DNA of 36,185 bases from Propionispora hippei DSM 15287 (GTDB lineage: Bacteria > Bacillota > Negativicutes > Propionisporales > Propionisporaceae). The notes beneath the pieces were generated by a model. That model did not search any database, was not told where the DNA came from, and saw nothing but the letters and a program-made list of their open reading frames with translations. Within the stretch, counting starts at the first letter, position 1, and each line of letters starts with the position of its first letter. The DNA lies in the NCBI RefSeq assembly GCF_900141835.1, contig NZ_FQZD01000038.1, positions 1 through 36,185 on the forward strand. The letters are read 5' to 3'. This document shows positions 24,242 through 34,124 of the stretch, one piece after another. Made by a program: the position numbers and the translations under genes.

Positions 24242-24271
24242 ACGCGCTATCGTTCCGGTAGCGCGTTTTTT
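24242..24271 (+). terminator. Expression-platform terminator of the first TPP riboswitch
   Basis: ACGCGCTA (24242-24249) pairs with TAGCGCGT (24259-24266), then a run of six T. It lies 75 bases before thiS. Confidence 0.9.
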
Positions 24272-24346
24272 GTTTATGCCTGCCTGCGTTGTCGGCAACA
24301 TATTCTGTCCGGGGCAGTTTGCACATCATTCCGGGAGGTGAATAGG

Positions 24347-24547
24347 TTGCAGATTACAGTTAACGGAAAACCGTTCGTTCTTACTGCGCCAATGACGATC
24401 AGTGACTTCATAGAAAGCCGTCAGTTGAATCCGGCCACGATTGTCATTGAATTCAATGGGGCCGTTGTCGCATCAGATAGCTGGCCGTCGCTAAGTATGC
24501 AGGAGAATGACAAACTGGAAATCATTACTTTTGTGGGGGGAGGCTGA
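24347..24547 (+). CDS. thiS: Sulfur carrier protein ThiS
   Basis: ThiS carries the thiocarboxylate sulfur used to build the thiazole of thiamine. The 66-residue ubiquitin-fold protein ends ITFVGGG, so the Gly-Gly tail needed for adenylation by ThiF is present. The start is a TTG at 24347 with GGGAGGTG 6 bases upstream; a longer frame from 24224 would run through the riboswitch terminator and is rejected. It leads the thiSGHFE operon. Confidence 0.92.
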   Translation: MQITVNGKPFVLTAPMTISDFIESRQLNPATIVIEFNGAVVASDSWPSLSMQENDKLEIITFVGGG

Positions 24548-24550
24548 ACG

Positions 24551-25321
24551 ATGAAGGATGTATTGGAAATCGGCGGACAATTATTACAGAGCCGGTTGTT
24601 TTTGGGAACAGGAAAGTTTTCGGCTAATGCTGTTATTCCTGAGGTGGTCGCTGCCTGCGGCGCACAGGTGGTGACTGTCGCCTTACGGCGGATTGATCTG
24701 CAATATCCGGAAGAAAATGTGGCGTCCTATATTCCTCAGGGCTGTATCATCATGCCAAATACTTCCGGTGCGAGAAATGCCGCCGAGGCTGTTCGCATTG
24801 CCCGTCTGGCGCAGGCCGCCGGCTATGGAAACTGGATCAAGGTGGAAGTGATTGCCGATAACCGGTATTTGCTGCCGGACAATTATGAAACCATCAAGAC
24901 GACAGAGACTTTAGCGGCTGAGGGCTTTATCGTCCTGCCCTACATGTCACCCGATTTGGCGGCCGCCAAACGGATGGTTGAAGCCGGGGCGGCAGCCGTA
25001 ATGCCTTTAGGAGCGCCTATCGGCAGCAACCGCGGCTTAAAGACGAAGGAACTAATCAGGATTTTGATCGAAGAGCTACCGGTGCCTGTGATTGTCGATG
25101 CCGGACTGGGCCGTCCCTCGGAAGCAGCCGAGGCCATGGAACTGGGCGCGGCTGCCGTTCTTGTTAATACTGCCATTGCCACCGCCGGAGAGCCTGTTTT
25201 GATGGGCAGTGCGTTCAGGCAGGCCGTGGAAGCAGGCCGCAAGGGGTATTTGGCCCGACCTGGCGCTATCCGCCGTGAAGGGACCGCTTCTTCGCCGCTG
25301 ACCGGGTTTTTACAGGAGTAG
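24551..25321 (+). CDS. thiG: Thiazole synthase
   Basis: ThiG condenses deoxyxylulose phosphate, dehydroglycine and ThiS thiocarboxylate into the thiazole phosphate. The 256-residue TIM barrel has LFLGTGKF, the Schiff-base lysine in [20 protein letters not shown] and [19 protein letters not shown]. It begins 3 bases after the thiS stop. Confidence 0.97.
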   Translation: MKDVLEIGGQLLQSRLFLGTGKFSANAVIPEVVAACGAQVVTVALRRIDLQYPEENVASYIPQGCIIMPNTSGARNAAEAVRIARLAQAAGYGNWIKVEVIADNRYLLPDNYETIKTTETLAAEGFIVLPYMSPDLAAAKRMVEAGAAAVMPLGAPIGSNRGLKTKELIRILIEELPVPVIVDAGLGRPSEAAEAMELGAAAVLVNTAIATAGEPVLMGSAFRQAVEAGRKGYLARPGAIRREGTASSPLTGFLQE

Positions 25322-25366
25322 TTTGATCAGCATCATTTAGCCCAAGCTTTGTCAGGAGGAGAGCCT

Positions 25367-26467
25367 ATGAGTTTCTATGGGGAACTGAAACGGTATGACT
25401 GCTTTGATTTTGACGGATATTTTTCGCGGCTCACGGCAGCCAATGTGGAGCAGGTGCTGCATAAGGAGCGGCTGCAGGTCCTGGATTATCTAACCCTGTT
25501 GTCGCCCCAGGCGGAAGGATTTCTGGAAAGCATGGCGCAAAAAGCCAGCAGGCTGACCATCCAGCATTTTGGCAAGACCATGCTTTTGTATACGCCGCTG
25601 TACTTGTCCAATTATTGTACCAATCAGTGCTTATACTGTGGATTTAATACGAAGAATATTTTGCACCGGAAAAAGCTTTCGCTGAATGAGGTGGCGACAG
25701 AGGCCGAAGCCATTGCCCGGACCGGCTTGAAGCACATTATTATTTTGACGGGTGATTGCACTAAAGAATCGCCGGTAACCTATATTGCGGATTGCGTGAA
25801 AGTATTGAAAGACTATTTTTCTTCCATCAGCATGGAAATCTACGCCCTGACTTGTGAGGAATACGAACAGTTGGCCGCAGTTGGCGTGGATGGTGTTACG
25901 CTTTATCAGGAGGTATATGCCCCCCTGCTTTACGCAGAACTTCATCCGGCAGGACCCAAACGGAACTTCCAATTTCGTTTGGACGCACCGGAACGGGCCT
26001 GCGCCGCCGGCTTGCGTTCGGTCAATATCGGTGCGCTGCTGGGGCTTAATGAATGGCGGCGGGAAGCTTTTCTGACCGGTGTGCATGCCGATTATTTGCA
26101 AGCCCGGTACCCCGCCACCGAGATCAGCATTTCACCACCCCGTATGCGCCCCCATGCCGGCGGTTATCCGCCCAAGGCGCTGGTTACCGATAAGAACCTG
26201 GTTCAGTACATACTGGCCTACCGGTTGTTTATGCCGCATGGCGGGCTGACTCTTTCCACGCGGGAGAGCGCTGTGCTCCGTGACCATCTGGTAGGCCTGG
26301 GGGTGACGAAAATGTCGGCAGGTTCCTGCACCGCTGTGGGCGGACGGACCGATAAGGGCGAAACAGGACAGTTTGAGATTTCCGATGAGCGGACGGTGGC
26401 CCAGGTGGCGGCCATGCTGTACCAGAAGGGATACCAACCGTTATATAAAGACTGGCAGTTATTGTGA
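25367..26467 (+). CDS. thiH: 2-iminoacetate synthase (radical SAM)
   Basis: ThiH cleaves tyrosine to dehydroglycine for ThiG in anaerobes. The 366-residue protein has the radical-SAM motif CTNQCLYC (Cys-x3-Cys-x2-Cys) and the family stretches [25 protein letters not shown] and [13 protein letters not shown]. The ATG at 25367 has AGGAGG 7 bases upstream. Having ThiH instead of the oxygen-dependent ThiO suits an anaerobe. Confidence 0.96.
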   Translation: MSFYGELKRYDCFDFDGYFSRLTAANVEQVLHKERLQVLDYLTLLSPQAEGFLESMAQKASRLTIQHFGKTMLLYTPLYLSNYCTNQCLYCGFNTKNILHRKKLSLNEVATEAEAIARTGLKHIIILTGDCTKESPVTYIADCVKVLKDYFSSISMEIYALTCEEYEQLAAVGVDGVTLYQEVYAPLLYAELHPAGPKRNFQFRLDAPERACAAGLRSVNIGALLGLNEWRREAFLTGVHADYLQARYPATEISISPPRMRPHAGGYPPKALVTDKNLVQYILAYRLFMPHGGLTLSTRESAVLRDHLVGLGVTKMSAGSCTAVGGRTDKGETGQFEISDERTVAQVAAMLYQKGYQPLYKDWQLL

Positions 26468-26477
26468 GGAGTAGAGG

Positions 26478-27113
26478 ATGAACAGGTTAGATGAGGCGCT
26501 TACCGCTTATGTGGGACCGGCATTGCTGCAATATATGAAAACCGTGCGGATTGGAATTGCCGGAGCTGGCGGTCTTGGCTCTAATTGTGCGGCTATGCTT
26601 GTCAGGAGCGGATTTAGCCGTTTAACAGTCGTAGATTTTGATCAAGTAGAATACAAGAATCTCAACAGGCAGTTTTATTTTCAGCATCAGATCGGAAAAA
26701 GCAAAGTAGAGGCTTTGCGGGATAACCTGCTGGCTATTTCTTCCGGCCTGGAATTGACAATGCTGCCTGTACGGATCGAACAGCATAATGTGGCCGCTAT
26801 ATTCAAGGACTGCGAGGTCATTGTCGAAGCCCTTGACCGGGCGGATTATAAAAAGCTGTTGGTTGAGGCGTATCTCGCCAGCGGAAAGTTTATGGTAGCG
26901 GCCTCGGGTTTGGCCGGCTGGGGCGACAGTGACCGGATACGGGTTCACCGGCTCAAAGATACCTTTTATCTGGTGGGAGATTTGGTTTCCGGTATCGGCG
27001 AGGCATTGCCGCCAATGGCGCCCTGTGTTACGATAGCGGCCGCCAAACAGGCGGATTTAATTGTGCAGTATGCAGTCGAACGGGTAAAGGGAGATGGCGA
27101 TGATGAGAAGTAA
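26478..27113 (+). CDS. thiF: ThiF-type adenylyltransferase, short clostridial form
   Basis: This E1-like enzyme adenylates the C-terminus of ThiS. The 211-residue protein has the nucleotide loop IAGAGGLGSN, the Asp of VVDFDQVEYKNLNRQ, and EALDRADYK. It lacks the Cys-x-x-Cys zinc sites of the 251-residue E. coli ThiF, as expected for the short anaerobe type. GAGGAG precedes the ATG, and its end overlaps thiE. Confidence 0.93.
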   Translation: MNRLDEALTAYVGPALLQYMKTVRIGIAGAGGLGSNCAAMLVRSGFSRLTVVDFDQVEYKNLNRQFYFQHQIGKSKVEALRDNLLAISSGLELTMLPVRIEQHNVAAIFKDCEVIVEALDRADYKKLLVEAYLASGKFMVAASGLAGWGDSDRIRVHRLKDTFYLVGDLVSGIGEALPPMAPCVTIAAAKQADLIVQYAVERVKGDGDDEK

Positions 27114-27747
27114 AATGGAGAATTTTTTGGCCGGCGGTATTTATGGATTAACGGCGGCCGAATATTCACTGGGGCGGTCCAACACAGAGGTGGTTGACTT
27201 ATTGATTGCCGCTGGAATTAAGGTGATTCAATACCGGGAAAAGTATAAAAAGGCCGGAGCTATGTTTGAGGAATGCCGCTATATCCGGGAAAGAACCCGG
27301 CTGGCCGGGGTTACGTTTATCGTTAACGATTTTGTCGATTTAGCACTGGCCGCCGGTGCCGACGGAGTTCACCTCGGACAGGAGGACTTACCGCCGCAGG
27401 AAGTCCGGAAGCTGGTAGGCAATGACATGCTGATTGGCTTGTCCACTCATTCGCCGGAACAGGCCGATGCCGCCGTTAAGCTGGACGTTGATTACATCGG
27501 TGTGGGACCTATTTTCCCCACCCATACCAAAACCGACGTATGTGCGGCGGTGGGACTTGAGTATTTGGACTATGTCGTTAGACAGAGTAAGCTGCCGTTT
27601 GTTGCTATCGGTGGCATAAAGGAAGGCAATGTGTTGTCGGTCAGCCACAGGGGAGCTCGAATGATTGCCATGGTGACCGAAATTGTCGGAGCGGCGGATA
27701 TTGTAAGCAAGGTAGCGCAAATCAGGCGAAACATAGTCCGTGACTAA
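27100..27747 (+). CDS. thiE: Thiamine phosphate synthase
   Basis: ThiE joins HMP pyrophosphate and thiazole phosphate. The 215-residue TIM barrel has VIQYREK, FIVNDFVDLALAAGADGVHLGQEDLP, GLSTHS and GVGPIFPTHTK. The last phosphate-binding region reads GARMIAMVTEI, which departs from the usual GVAVVSAI; a TenI-like role is possible, but the YREK and VND residues favour ThiE. The ATG at 27100 is 6 bases after AAGGGAG; ATGs at 27094 and 27103 are alternatives. It overlaps thiF by 14 bases. Confidence 0.9.
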   Translation: MMRSKMENFLAGGIYGLTAAEYSLGRSNTEVVDLLIAAGIKVIQYREKYKKAGAMFEECRYIRERTRLAGVTFIVNDFVDLALAAGADGVHLGQEDLPPQEVRKLVGNDMLIGLSTHSPEQADAAVKLDVDYIGVGPIFPTHTKTDVCAAVGLEYLDYVVRQSKLPFVAIGGIKEGNVLSVSHRGARMIAMVTEIVGAADIVSKVAQIRRNIVRD

Positions 27748-27792
27748 GCGTGAACGATTGTAAAAGAGATACAAAAAAATGCTTGAAAATCA

Positions 27793-27820
27793 TTGCAATA
27801 TGTGGTAAATTATATATAAT
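27793..27820 (+). promoter_or_regulatory. Promoter of the T-box/aroF unit
   Basis: TTGCAA (27793-27798) and TATAAT (27815-27820) are 16 bases apart. The T-box leader starts a few bases downstream. Confidence 0.65.
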
Positions 27821-27839
27821 TTCATTTCGAAAAGTTATG

Positions 27840-28105
27840 AAGAGGAAAAGTAGGTATATGGCAGTGGTTACAGAGAGCCAGGGTAAGATGAGAGCCTGGT
27901 ACACCGTATATGCTGAAGTTCGCCTCGGAGCTGCACGCTGAATTCCTTAGTAAGGATGGTAGGTGGTGACGGAAACCTTCCCCGTTAGCAAAGAAGGCAG
28001 GTATCGGCAATTGGCCCGTACTTGACAAAGTGATCTGCTTTCAGCAGGTAACAAAGGTGGTACCGCGAGCACAGTTCTCGTCCTTTTAGAGGATGAGAAC
28101 TTTTT
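27840..28105 (+). promoter_or_regulatory. T-box leader of aroF, probable Phe specifier
   Basis: Stem I carries AGAGAGCCAGGGTAAGATGA and, on its 3' side, CTGAAGTTCGCCTCGGAGC, where TTC at 27919-27921 is the best specifier codon (Phe). The T-box AAAGGTGGTACCGCG lies at 28053-28066; its TGGT bulge would pair with an ACCA tRNA end, consistent with a Phe or Tyr tRNA. A terminator follows at 28074. Uncharged tRNA should permit read-through into aroF. Confidence 0.93.
28074..28105 (+). terminator. T-box terminator
   Basis: GTTCTCGTCCT (28074-28084) pairs with AGGATGAGAAC (28090-28100) with one G-U pair, then five T. Its 5' arm overlaps the antiterminator region. Confidence 0.9.
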
Positions 28106-28146
28106 GTTTTGTGCAAAATAATTTATATTAAGGGGAGATTAGGCAC

Positions 28147-29163
28147 ATGGTAATTGTAATGAATTCTAAAGCAACGCGAGAACAAATACAGCATATTGTT
28201 GAACGGATTGAGGCAGCCGGGCTGCAGGCCCATTTGGTCGACGGTGAATTCCGTACGATTATTGGCATTATTGGCGATAAAAAAGCAATCATGTCACTGC
28301 CGATAGAAGCCTTTGAGGGAGTGGACAAAGCATTGCCGGTTACTTCGAGCTATAAGCTGGTCAGCCGGGAGTTTCATCCCGAGCCGACGGTGGTTGATGT
28401 TGACGGTGTGAAGATCGGTGACGGTTCTCTGGTGGTTATGGCCGGTCCCTGCGCCGTGGAAAGCCGGGAGCAGCTATTGGAAGCCGCCCAAATTGTCCGT
28501 GCCGCCGGTGCTCAGTTCTTGCGGGGCGGCGCTTATAAACCCCGGACATCGCCATATGCCTTCCAGGGTCTGGAACAGGAAGGTCTTGAGTATTTAGCCG
28601 AGGCGCGGGCGCTTACAGGGCTGAAAGTTGTTACGGAAGTGACCAATATTCATGCTATTGAAACGGTTAGCCGGTATGCCGATATGCTGCAAATAGGTGC
28701 CCGCAATATGCAAAACTTTCATTTATTAAAAGAAATAGGCCGTTCCGGTAAGCCTGTACTTTTGAAACGCGGTCTTGCGGCTACTTATGATGAATGGCTC
28801 CATGCCGCCGAATATATTGTCAATGAAGGCAATCCCAATGTGGTATTTTGCGAGCGCGGCATCCGGACCTTTGAGACCTATACGCGCAATACGCTGGATT
28901 TGGGCGCTATTGGTGTCATCAAGCGGTTAAGTCATTTGCCGATTATTGTTGATCCCAGTCATGGAACCGGAAAATGGCATATGGTTAAATCGATGAGCAT
29001 GGCGGCTGTGGCAGCTGGTGCCGACGGACTCATGATTGAGGTGCACCCGGACCCGGAACGGGCTTTGTCCGACGGACCGCAATCCTTGAATCCGTTTAAC
29101 TATGCCTCGCTTATGGCCGATGTGCGTGAATTGGCTGTATTCCTGCGCAAACAGGCTATGTAG
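28147..29163 (+). CDS. aroF: 3-deoxy-7-phosphoheptulonate synthase (type I-beta)
   Basis: The enzyme condenses PEP and erythrose 4-phosphate, the first step of the shikimate pathway. The 338-residue protein has an N-terminal ferredoxin-like regulatory domain (residues 1-75, [19 protein letters not shown]), as in Thermotoga-type enzymes that bind Tyr or Phe. The barrel follows with [39 protein letters not shown] and [16 protein letters not shown] lies about 10 bases before the ATG. Control is double: T-box at the RNA level and probable feedback through the N-terminal domain. Confidence 0.96.
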   Translation: MVIVMNSKATREQIQHIVERIEAAGLQAHLVDGEFRTIIGIIGDKKAIMSLPIEAFEGVDKALPVTSSYKLVSREFHPEPTVVDVDGVKIGDGSLVVMAGPCAVESREQLLEAAQIVRAAGAQFLRGGAYKPRTSPYAFQGLEQEGLEYLAEARALTGLKVVTEVTNIHAIETVSRYADMLQIGARNMQNFHLLKEIGRSGKPVLLKRGLAATYDEWLHAAEYIVNEGNPNVVFCERGIRTFETYTRNTLDLGAIGVIKRLSHLPIIVDPSHGTGKWHMVKSMSMAAVAAGADGLMIEVHPDPERALSDGPQSLNPFNYASLMADVRELAVFLRKQAM

Positions 29164-29449
29164 GGTCTCCTTCTTTCAAGGGTATGTTTCGTTCCTGAGC
29201 CAATTGACGAATCTGTTCGCGCAGTTCGTCAAAGTTTCGCTGGATAAGCTGGTTGTTGGCCAGGTTGAGCGGTTGGTTTAGGTTGGATTGGCTTTGCCGC
29301 TGTGAGGCGATAGCCAGGATGACACCGCCGATAGCGACGACGTAGTTGCCGATGGTTTCCAGTTCGTCGCCGTCCTGGTCTTCCGTGGCCAGCAGTGTAA
29401 TAATTGCCATGGTCAGTATAAGGTATTTTGGATTTACTTCGCGAAACAT
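29156..29449 (-). CDS. Small membrane protein, 97 aa, unknown
   Basis: I do not recognise a family. The product has an N-terminal hydrophobic strand ([14 protein letters not shown]), an acidic hinge (EDQDGDELE), a clear membrane segment ([15 protein letters not shown]) and a polar C-terminal helix ([17 protein letters not shown]). The ATG at 29449 is preferred because GAGGGGGG lies 6 bases before it; the ATG at 29455 abuts that site. It is convergent with aroF, overlapping it by 8 bases, and is separated from DUF815 by a terminator. Confidence 0.7.
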   Translation of the reverse strand: MFREVNPKYLILTMAIITLLATEDQDGDELETIGNYVVAIGGVILAIASQRQSQSNLNQPLNLANNQLIQRNFDELREQIRQLAQERNIPLKEGDPT

Positions 29450-29521
29450 GTGCATCCCCCCTCATAGTGTATGCAACTGGCCATGGCTTGCTGCCGGGCG
29501 TGTTTTGATATTTTGTATAAG

Positions 29522-29564
29522 AAAAGAACCCGTGTTGAGGCTCCATCTCAACACGGGTTCTTTT
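29522..29564. terminator. Strong bidirectional terminator
   Basis: Positions 29522-29539 and 29547-29564 pair perfectly over 18 bp with a 7-base loop and A/T-rich ends. It closes the leftward dapL-DUF815 unit. Confidence 0.9.
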
Positions 29565-29634
29565 TGGTATACAGGAAACGTACGTTGCGGCTGGTAATAT
29601 TTGGGCGTGGCTGCGCAATCTTTTAGATAGCAGG

Positions 29635-30885
29635 CTATTTTGCGGCGCGGTTACTTAATAAGTGATTAATGAATTGCTGCGCTGTACGGCCTGAGCGTCC
29701 CGAATGGGAAAACTCCCATTGCAAGGCTGCTGTACGCAGCTCATCCGGAGGAAGTTGCACTCCCTGTTTACGGGCTAACTCGCTGACGATGGTTAAGTAT
29801 TCCTGCTGACTTGGCGCCACAAAACTCAGGATAATACCAAAGCGGTCGGACAGGGAGATTTTTTCGTTAACGGCGTCAGCCCGGTGCAACTCGTCCATAT
29901 TTTCACTGCGGTCACTCCAGGTTTCCTTGATTAAATGGCGCCGGTTAGAGGTGACGTAAATCAGCACGTTGTCCGGTTTGGCCTCCAGGCCGCCTTCGAT
30001 GACCGATTTCAAATACTTGTATTCGACCTCAAACTCTTCAAATGACAGGTCGTCGAGGAAAATAATGAAACGCTGGCGATAGCCGCGGAGTAGCTCCATA
30101 AGTTTCGGCAGTGATGTAAGCTGGCTTTTGGCAACCTCTACCAAACGTAAGCCGTTGGCAAAGTATTCATTGGCCAGAGCCTTCACTGAGGAGGATTTAC
30201 CGGTGCCTCTGGCACCGGACAGCAGGACATGATTGGCCGGCCGCCCGGTCAGGAAAGCTTGGGTATTATTGACCAGCGTTGTTTTTTGCCGGTCATAGCC
30301 GACGATATCGGCCAGACGGATGGTGTCATAATGCTTAATTCCTGTCAGGCCGGTTGCTTCCTGCCAACGGAAGGCGGCGTATTCCGCCATATCTCCGTAG
30401 CCATATTGCGTATAGTAGGAAATTAACAGCGTGGCAGCCTGTTCCGGTGTAGCGGATACGGAAAGAAAGCCGGGCTCCAGCAAGCGGTATGGGCTAGGCG
30501 CAGCCGGGGGAAAGGTGGGAACAAAGCGTTCAATCAACTGGTTTTGACGTCCGGCCGGCAACTCGGCGGCGAAAAATTTCTGCAGCAGTCCAAGATCATG
30601 CAACCAGGCTTTTTGCAGGCTTTCGCCCAGCGTGCCGCCGGTTTTTTGTAAGGTCACACTTACGATATTCTTATCGTGAGCCAGCAGATAGAGCAGGTAC
30701 TGCTTTATCAGGTCGCCCTGCAGCGAAAGCGCTTCGGCGTTGCCGATTAATTCTCCATACCAGGCGGCCTGCTCGGCCGGTGTGGCCGCTGCCGAGCAGA
30801 TGGTCGGCAATTGCCGGATGATGTTGTCTTCCAACACTTTGCGGTAAATAATCAATTCCTGTAATTGGGAAATAGGCGTAACCAT
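29635..30885 (-). CDS. DUF815 AAA-like ATPase
   Basis: The 416-residue protein has Walker A GARGTGKSSSVKAL and a Walker B-like FIIFLDDLSFEEFE, with ERFVPTFPPAAPSPYRLLEPGF before the ATPase core. DUF815 proteins are P-loop ATPases of unknown substrate, common in Firmicutes. Residues 1-150 are helical with no known motif. GAGG lies 8 bases before the ATG at 30885. It follows dapL by 19 bases, so co-transcription is likely. Confidence 0.9.
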   Translation of the reverse strand: MVTPISQLQELIIYRKVLEDNIIRQLPTICSAAATPAEQAAWYGELIGNAEALSLQGDLIKQYLLYLLAHDKNIVSVTLQKTGGTLGESLQKAWLHDLGLLQKFFAAELPAGRQNQLIERFVPTFPPAAPSPYRLLEPGFLSVSATPEQAATLLISYYTQYGYGDMAEYAAFRWQEATGLTGIKHYDTIRLADIVGYDRQKTTLVNNTQAFLTGRPANHVLLSGARGTGKSSSVKALANEYFANGLRLVEVAKSQLTSLPKLMELLRGYRQRFIIFLDDLSFEEFEVEYKYLKSVIEGGLEAKPDNVLIYVTSNRRHLIKETWSDRSENMDELHRADAVNEKISLSDRFGIILSFVAPSQQEYLTIVSELARKQGVQLPPDELRTAALQWEFSHSGRSGRTAQQFINHLLSNRAAK

Positions 30886-30904
30886 AGCGATAACCTCGTG
30901 GTAA

Positions 30905-32140
30905 TTAGACTTTTAAACGGGTTTTGATTCTTTCCACCGCTTCCAGCGTGTTTTCCTGATTGCCGAAGGCAGTTAAGCGGAAGTAACCTTGACCGGCGGG
31001 ACCGAAGCCGGAGCCGGGAGTTCCTACCAGATGGGCTTCGGTTAGCAGCTTGTCGAAAAAGGCCCAGGAATCCATGCCATTAGGGGCCTTCAGCCAAATA
31101 TAAGGTGCATTGACGCCACCGTATACTTCCAGGCCGATGCTGGCAAGGCCTTCGCGGATTACTTTGGCGTTGGCCATGTAGTAGTTGATCAGGACTTTAA
31201 TCTCTTGTTGGCCCTGGGGAGAGTAGACAGCTTCGGCGCCTTTTTGAATTATGTAAGGCGTACCGTTGAACTTGGTCGTCTGCCGTCTGTTCCACAGCTT
31301 GTTCAGCGGATACAACTCACCGGCAGCGGTAAGGGCTTTGACGGTTTTCGGCACGACAGTGAAGGCGCAGCGGGTACCGGTAAAGCCGGCGTTTTTGGAG
31401 AAGGAACGGAACTCAATAGCTACGTCCTTGGCGCCTTCGATTTCATAGATGCTGTGCGGAATGCCTTCCTCCTGGATATAGGCTTCATAGGCCGCGTCGT
31501 ATAAGATAATCGAGTTGTGTTTTTTGGCATAATCCACCCAGACTTTCAGCTCGTCTTTCGTCAGGGTGGTGCCGGTAGGATTGTTAGGCATGCATATGTA
31601 AATAAGATCGACCTTTTCTGACGGAAGCTGGGGGACGAATTTGTTTTCCGCATTGCAGGTCAGATACACTACACTGCCGAATCGGCCGTCCTGGCCAAGT
31701 GCGCCGGTTCTTCCTGCCATGACATTGGTATCCAGGTAGACCGGATATACCGGATCGGTGATGGCCACTCTGTTTTCCAGGCCGAAAATCTCCTGAATGT
31801 TGCCGACATCGCTTTTGGAACCGTCGCTGACAAAGACTTCGTCTATATCAAGCTGGATGCCGCGCGGATTGTAGTCGGTCTGAATAATTTTTTCTATCAG
31901 AAATTGATAGCCCTGTTCCGGACCGTAGCCTCTGAACGTATTTTCATTAGCCATTTCATCTACAGCGGCATGCAAGCCGGTAATAACCGACTGCGGCAAA
32001 GGACGGGTTACGTCGCCGATGCCTAAGCGGATTACATTGGCCGACGGGTTTTCTTCTTTAAATTTAGCAACTCTTCTTGCTATTTCGGCAAACAGATAAC
32101 TGCCGGGAAGTTTTAAATAGTTTTCGTTTATAGTAGCCAT
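30905..32140 (-). CDS. dapL: LL-diaminopimelate aminotransferase
   Basis: DapL converts tetrahydrodipicolinate directly to LL-diaminopimelate for lysine and peptidoglycan, bypassing the acyl routes. The 411-residue class I/II aminotransferase has [21 protein letters not shown], the PLP lysine in [22 protein letters not shown] and [15 protein letters not shown] lies 7 bases before the ATG at 32140, chosen over an in-frame start at 32158. It lies upstream of DUF815 in one leftward unit. Confidence 0.95.
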   Translation of the reverse strand: MATINENYLKLPGSYLFAEIARRVAKFKEENPSANVIRLGIGDVTRPLPQSVITGLHAAVDEMANENTFRGYGPEQGYQFLIEKIIQTDYNPRGIQLDIDEVFVSDGSKSDVGNIQEIFGLENRVAITDPVYPVYLDTNVMAGRTGALGQDGRFGSVVYLTCNAENKFVPQLPSEKVDLIYICMPNNPTGTTLTKDELKVWVDYAKKHNSIILYDAAYEAYIQEEGIPHSIYEIEGAKDVAIEFRSFSKNAGFTGTRCAFTVVPKTVKALTAAGELYPLNKLWNRRQTTKFNGTPYIIQKGAEAVYSPQGQQEIKVLINYYMANAKVIREGLASIGLEVYGGVNAPYIWLKAPNGMDSWAFFDKLLTEAHLVGTPGSGFGPAGQGYFRLTAFGNQENTLEAVERIKTRLKV

Positions 32141-32226
32141 ACAGTAACTCCTTTCCAAAATACAGCAATACTCTATATATTATACTATAAAAGAGCAGAA
32201 CTACGCATTAGTTATGTCAAAAAAGT

Positions 32227-32261
32227 TAAGCTCTGCCACAGAAAGAAAACGGCAGAGCTTA
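32227..32261 (-). terminator. Terminator of the glutamate-synthase-like gene
   Basis: TAAGCTCTGCC (32227-32237) pairs perfectly with GGCAGAGCTTA (32251-32261). Read leftward it is followed by a run of six T. It lies between the glutamate-synthase-like gene and dapL. Confidence 0.85.
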
Positions 32262-32307
32262 TTGCGTCACTTAAAACATAGGGACTGTTTTTAGGGCTGA
32301 TGAGGTA

Positions 32308-33714
32308 CTAGTGCAGGGTAGGTGCGACCGTTTCGGTGGCGGTGTGGCTGCCGGCATATTCATCCAGTTCGGCGATCTGTTTTTTGCGGCTCTGACCGGC
32401 GTAGCGGATACCGGTCCATTCGGCCAGCTCCCGGTCGATGGTTACCAGATCCTCAAGGCACAGCTCTTTGCAGGAGTGTTTTCCCAGAGCCTGGACGGCC
32501 AGCTTCATTTCCTGCGTGCAGGAGGTAAGAAACTGAAATAGGTGGCGGGCTGCCTGATCAATGTCCAGCTTATCATTCATTTTTCCGCTATATAAGGCGA
32601 GTTGGGAAGGAGGCGCCTGCGGGACGACCTTGAGTGCCTGGGTGTGCATGGCAGCCATCAGGGCAATGGTGCCGATATAGACGGCATCCGCCCCCAACGC
32701 CAGTGCTTTTAGAAAATGTCCGGGAGTTGTCAGGCCGCCGGCAATAATCAGGCTGAACCGGTCACGCAGCTTATTTTCCTTCAGCCATTGTACCGTCCGG
32801 ACCAGAGAATGAAGAGTTGGCAGCCCCAGATCATCCTGCAGGGTAGGCGGTGCGGCAGAAGTGCCGCCTTCTGCGCCGTCAATGACGATGTAATCGGCTT
32901 GCGTTTGGGCAATGACTGCCAGTTCATATTCCAGGTAATCAGTTCCGGCAATTTTTACACCGATGGGAACATCGTACTGGGACTTCATAGAATCAATCAT
33001 AGTGATGTAGTCCTTAGTGGAGCTTTTGCCAGGCATCCGGGAGTAAATGGTGGCAGGGCTTTTTTCATGCTCCAACTGCCAGGTTTTTTGCAGGTGCTCG
33101 TCTTTGGGAATGGTGATGGGTTCTTCGACAGCGCCGCCCCAGGCGCCCTGGCCAAGCTGGATTTCAATGGCGTCTAGCTGACTAAGCTGTTCCTGACCGC
33201 TGAGAAAGCCGCCACGGTGATATTGGCCGATCAAAAACCGGGCCGCCTTTCTTTCCTCCGGCGTAACGGCTGACTCACCGGTATTGGTGGATGTTCCCGC
33301 CAGGGCCGCGCCCTGAGCCAGAGCTTCCTTCATCGCCAGGCTTAAAGAGCCGCCATAGGACATGCCGGTAATCATGATCGGTATGTCCAGCAGCAGCGGT
33401 TTTTTCGCAGTTGGTCCGATTACCGTCTTGGTGCTTACTTCTTTCAGGCTGGCGGTTGGCAGGGAAAAAAGCTGCCGCGGATTGAGCAGGATGTCCTGCC
33501 AGGGAGAACGTACAACCGGGCTGCCCAGCGGTCTTGACAGTACGGTGCCCGATTCGGCCCGCATGGCCGCTTCGATGGCTGCCCGGGGAGTGAGCTTTTC
33601 CAAAGCGGTAACCAATAGGAAAGGATTGTCTTCATAAGCCTCGGTCATCATTTTTACCATGGCTTCATCCATGACCGGGTCCAGCATTTTCATTGCCAGT
33701 AAACTAAGCAGCAT
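32308..33714 (-). CDS. FMN-binding glutamate synthase family protein
   Basis: The 468-residue protein corresponds to the FMN barrel domain of glutamate synthase: ITGMSYGGSLSLAMKEALAQGA, TSTNTGESAV, GAWGGA, IVIDGAEGGTSAAPPT and the FMN phosphate site IAGGLTTPGHFLKALALGADAVYIG. It lacks the amidotransferase domain. The usual 3Fe-4S Cys spacing is not evident; the Cys near the end (CTQEMK, SCKELCLEDL) differ from it. It may be a stand-alone glutamate synthase-like or another FMN oxidoreductase. AAAGGAGG lies 7 bases before the ATG at 33714. Confidence 0.9.
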   Translation of the reverse strand: MLLSLLAMKMLDPVMDEAMVKMMTEAYEDNPFLLVTALEKLTPRAAIEAAMRAESGTVLSRPLGSPVVRSPWQDILLNPRQLFSLPTASLKEVSTKTVIGPTAKKPLLLDIPIMITGMSYGGSLSLAMKEALAQGAALAGTSTNTGESAVTPEERKAARFLIGQYHRGGFLSGQEQLSQLDAIEIQLGQGAWGGAVEEPITIPKDEHLQKTWQLEHEKSPATIYSRMPGKSSTKDYITMIDSMKSQYDVPIGVKIAGTDYLEYELAVIAQTQADYIVIDGAEGGTSAAPPTLQDDLGLPTLHSLVRTVQWLKENKLRDRFSLIIAGGLTTPGHFLKALALGADAVYIGTIALMAAMHTQALKVVPQAPPSQLALYSGKMNDKLDIDQAARHLFQFLTSCTQEMKLAVQALGKHSCKELCLEDLVTIDRELAEWTGIRYAGQSRKKQIAELDEYAGSHTATETVAPTLH

Positions 33715-33740
33715 AACGCGGCCTCCTTTAATACAAGCAG

Positions 33741-33911
33741 TTTAGGCGTGTTGACATAAGTGTTCACTGTAATCCCCATCTTCCGGCGTATTTTCCGTTG
33801 TACTGCCTTAAATTTCTTCGAAATACCTTCGTATTTCTGCGGAAATTGCCTTGTCCGGCAAAAAAACCGCTCGAAGTCTGGGCAACTCAACTCGTGCCAA
33901 CACGCCCTAAA
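33741..33911. repeat. Second MITE-like repeat (171 bp)
   Basis: TTTAGGCGTGTTGACA at the left end and, reversed, TTTAGGGCGTGTTGGCA at the right end form imperfect terminal inverted repeats. Inside, AAATTTCTTCGAAATAC pairs with GTATTTCTGCGGAAATT, giving a long hairpin. It occupies the divergent gap between the glutamate-synthase-like gene and bpsA. I saw no second copy in the window. Bases 33912-34124 hold nothing else I can name. Confidence 0.6.
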
Positions 33912-34124
33912 TTAGTTTCTAGTATCCCCACCTGGGTTAAATCTATAAGCTGCCGGTAAAGTTTTACGAAAGTCTGGCTCTTTTTGGCATATATATACAC
34001 TGTTACGGTTGCTGGGAAGGGACGCGACTTCGCATGCGGCGGCCATTGCCGGCCTGCGCGAGGGGGTAAGGCCGGTTTGTTGAGGGGATTCGCCGGCTAA
34101 CTAGTAAAGTGAGGGCGTGATGAT

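Noticed and set aside
33690-33890. Minus-strand 66-codon frame upstream of the glutamate-synthase-like gene
   Set aside because: It lies within the inverted-repeat element and looks like a chance frame.
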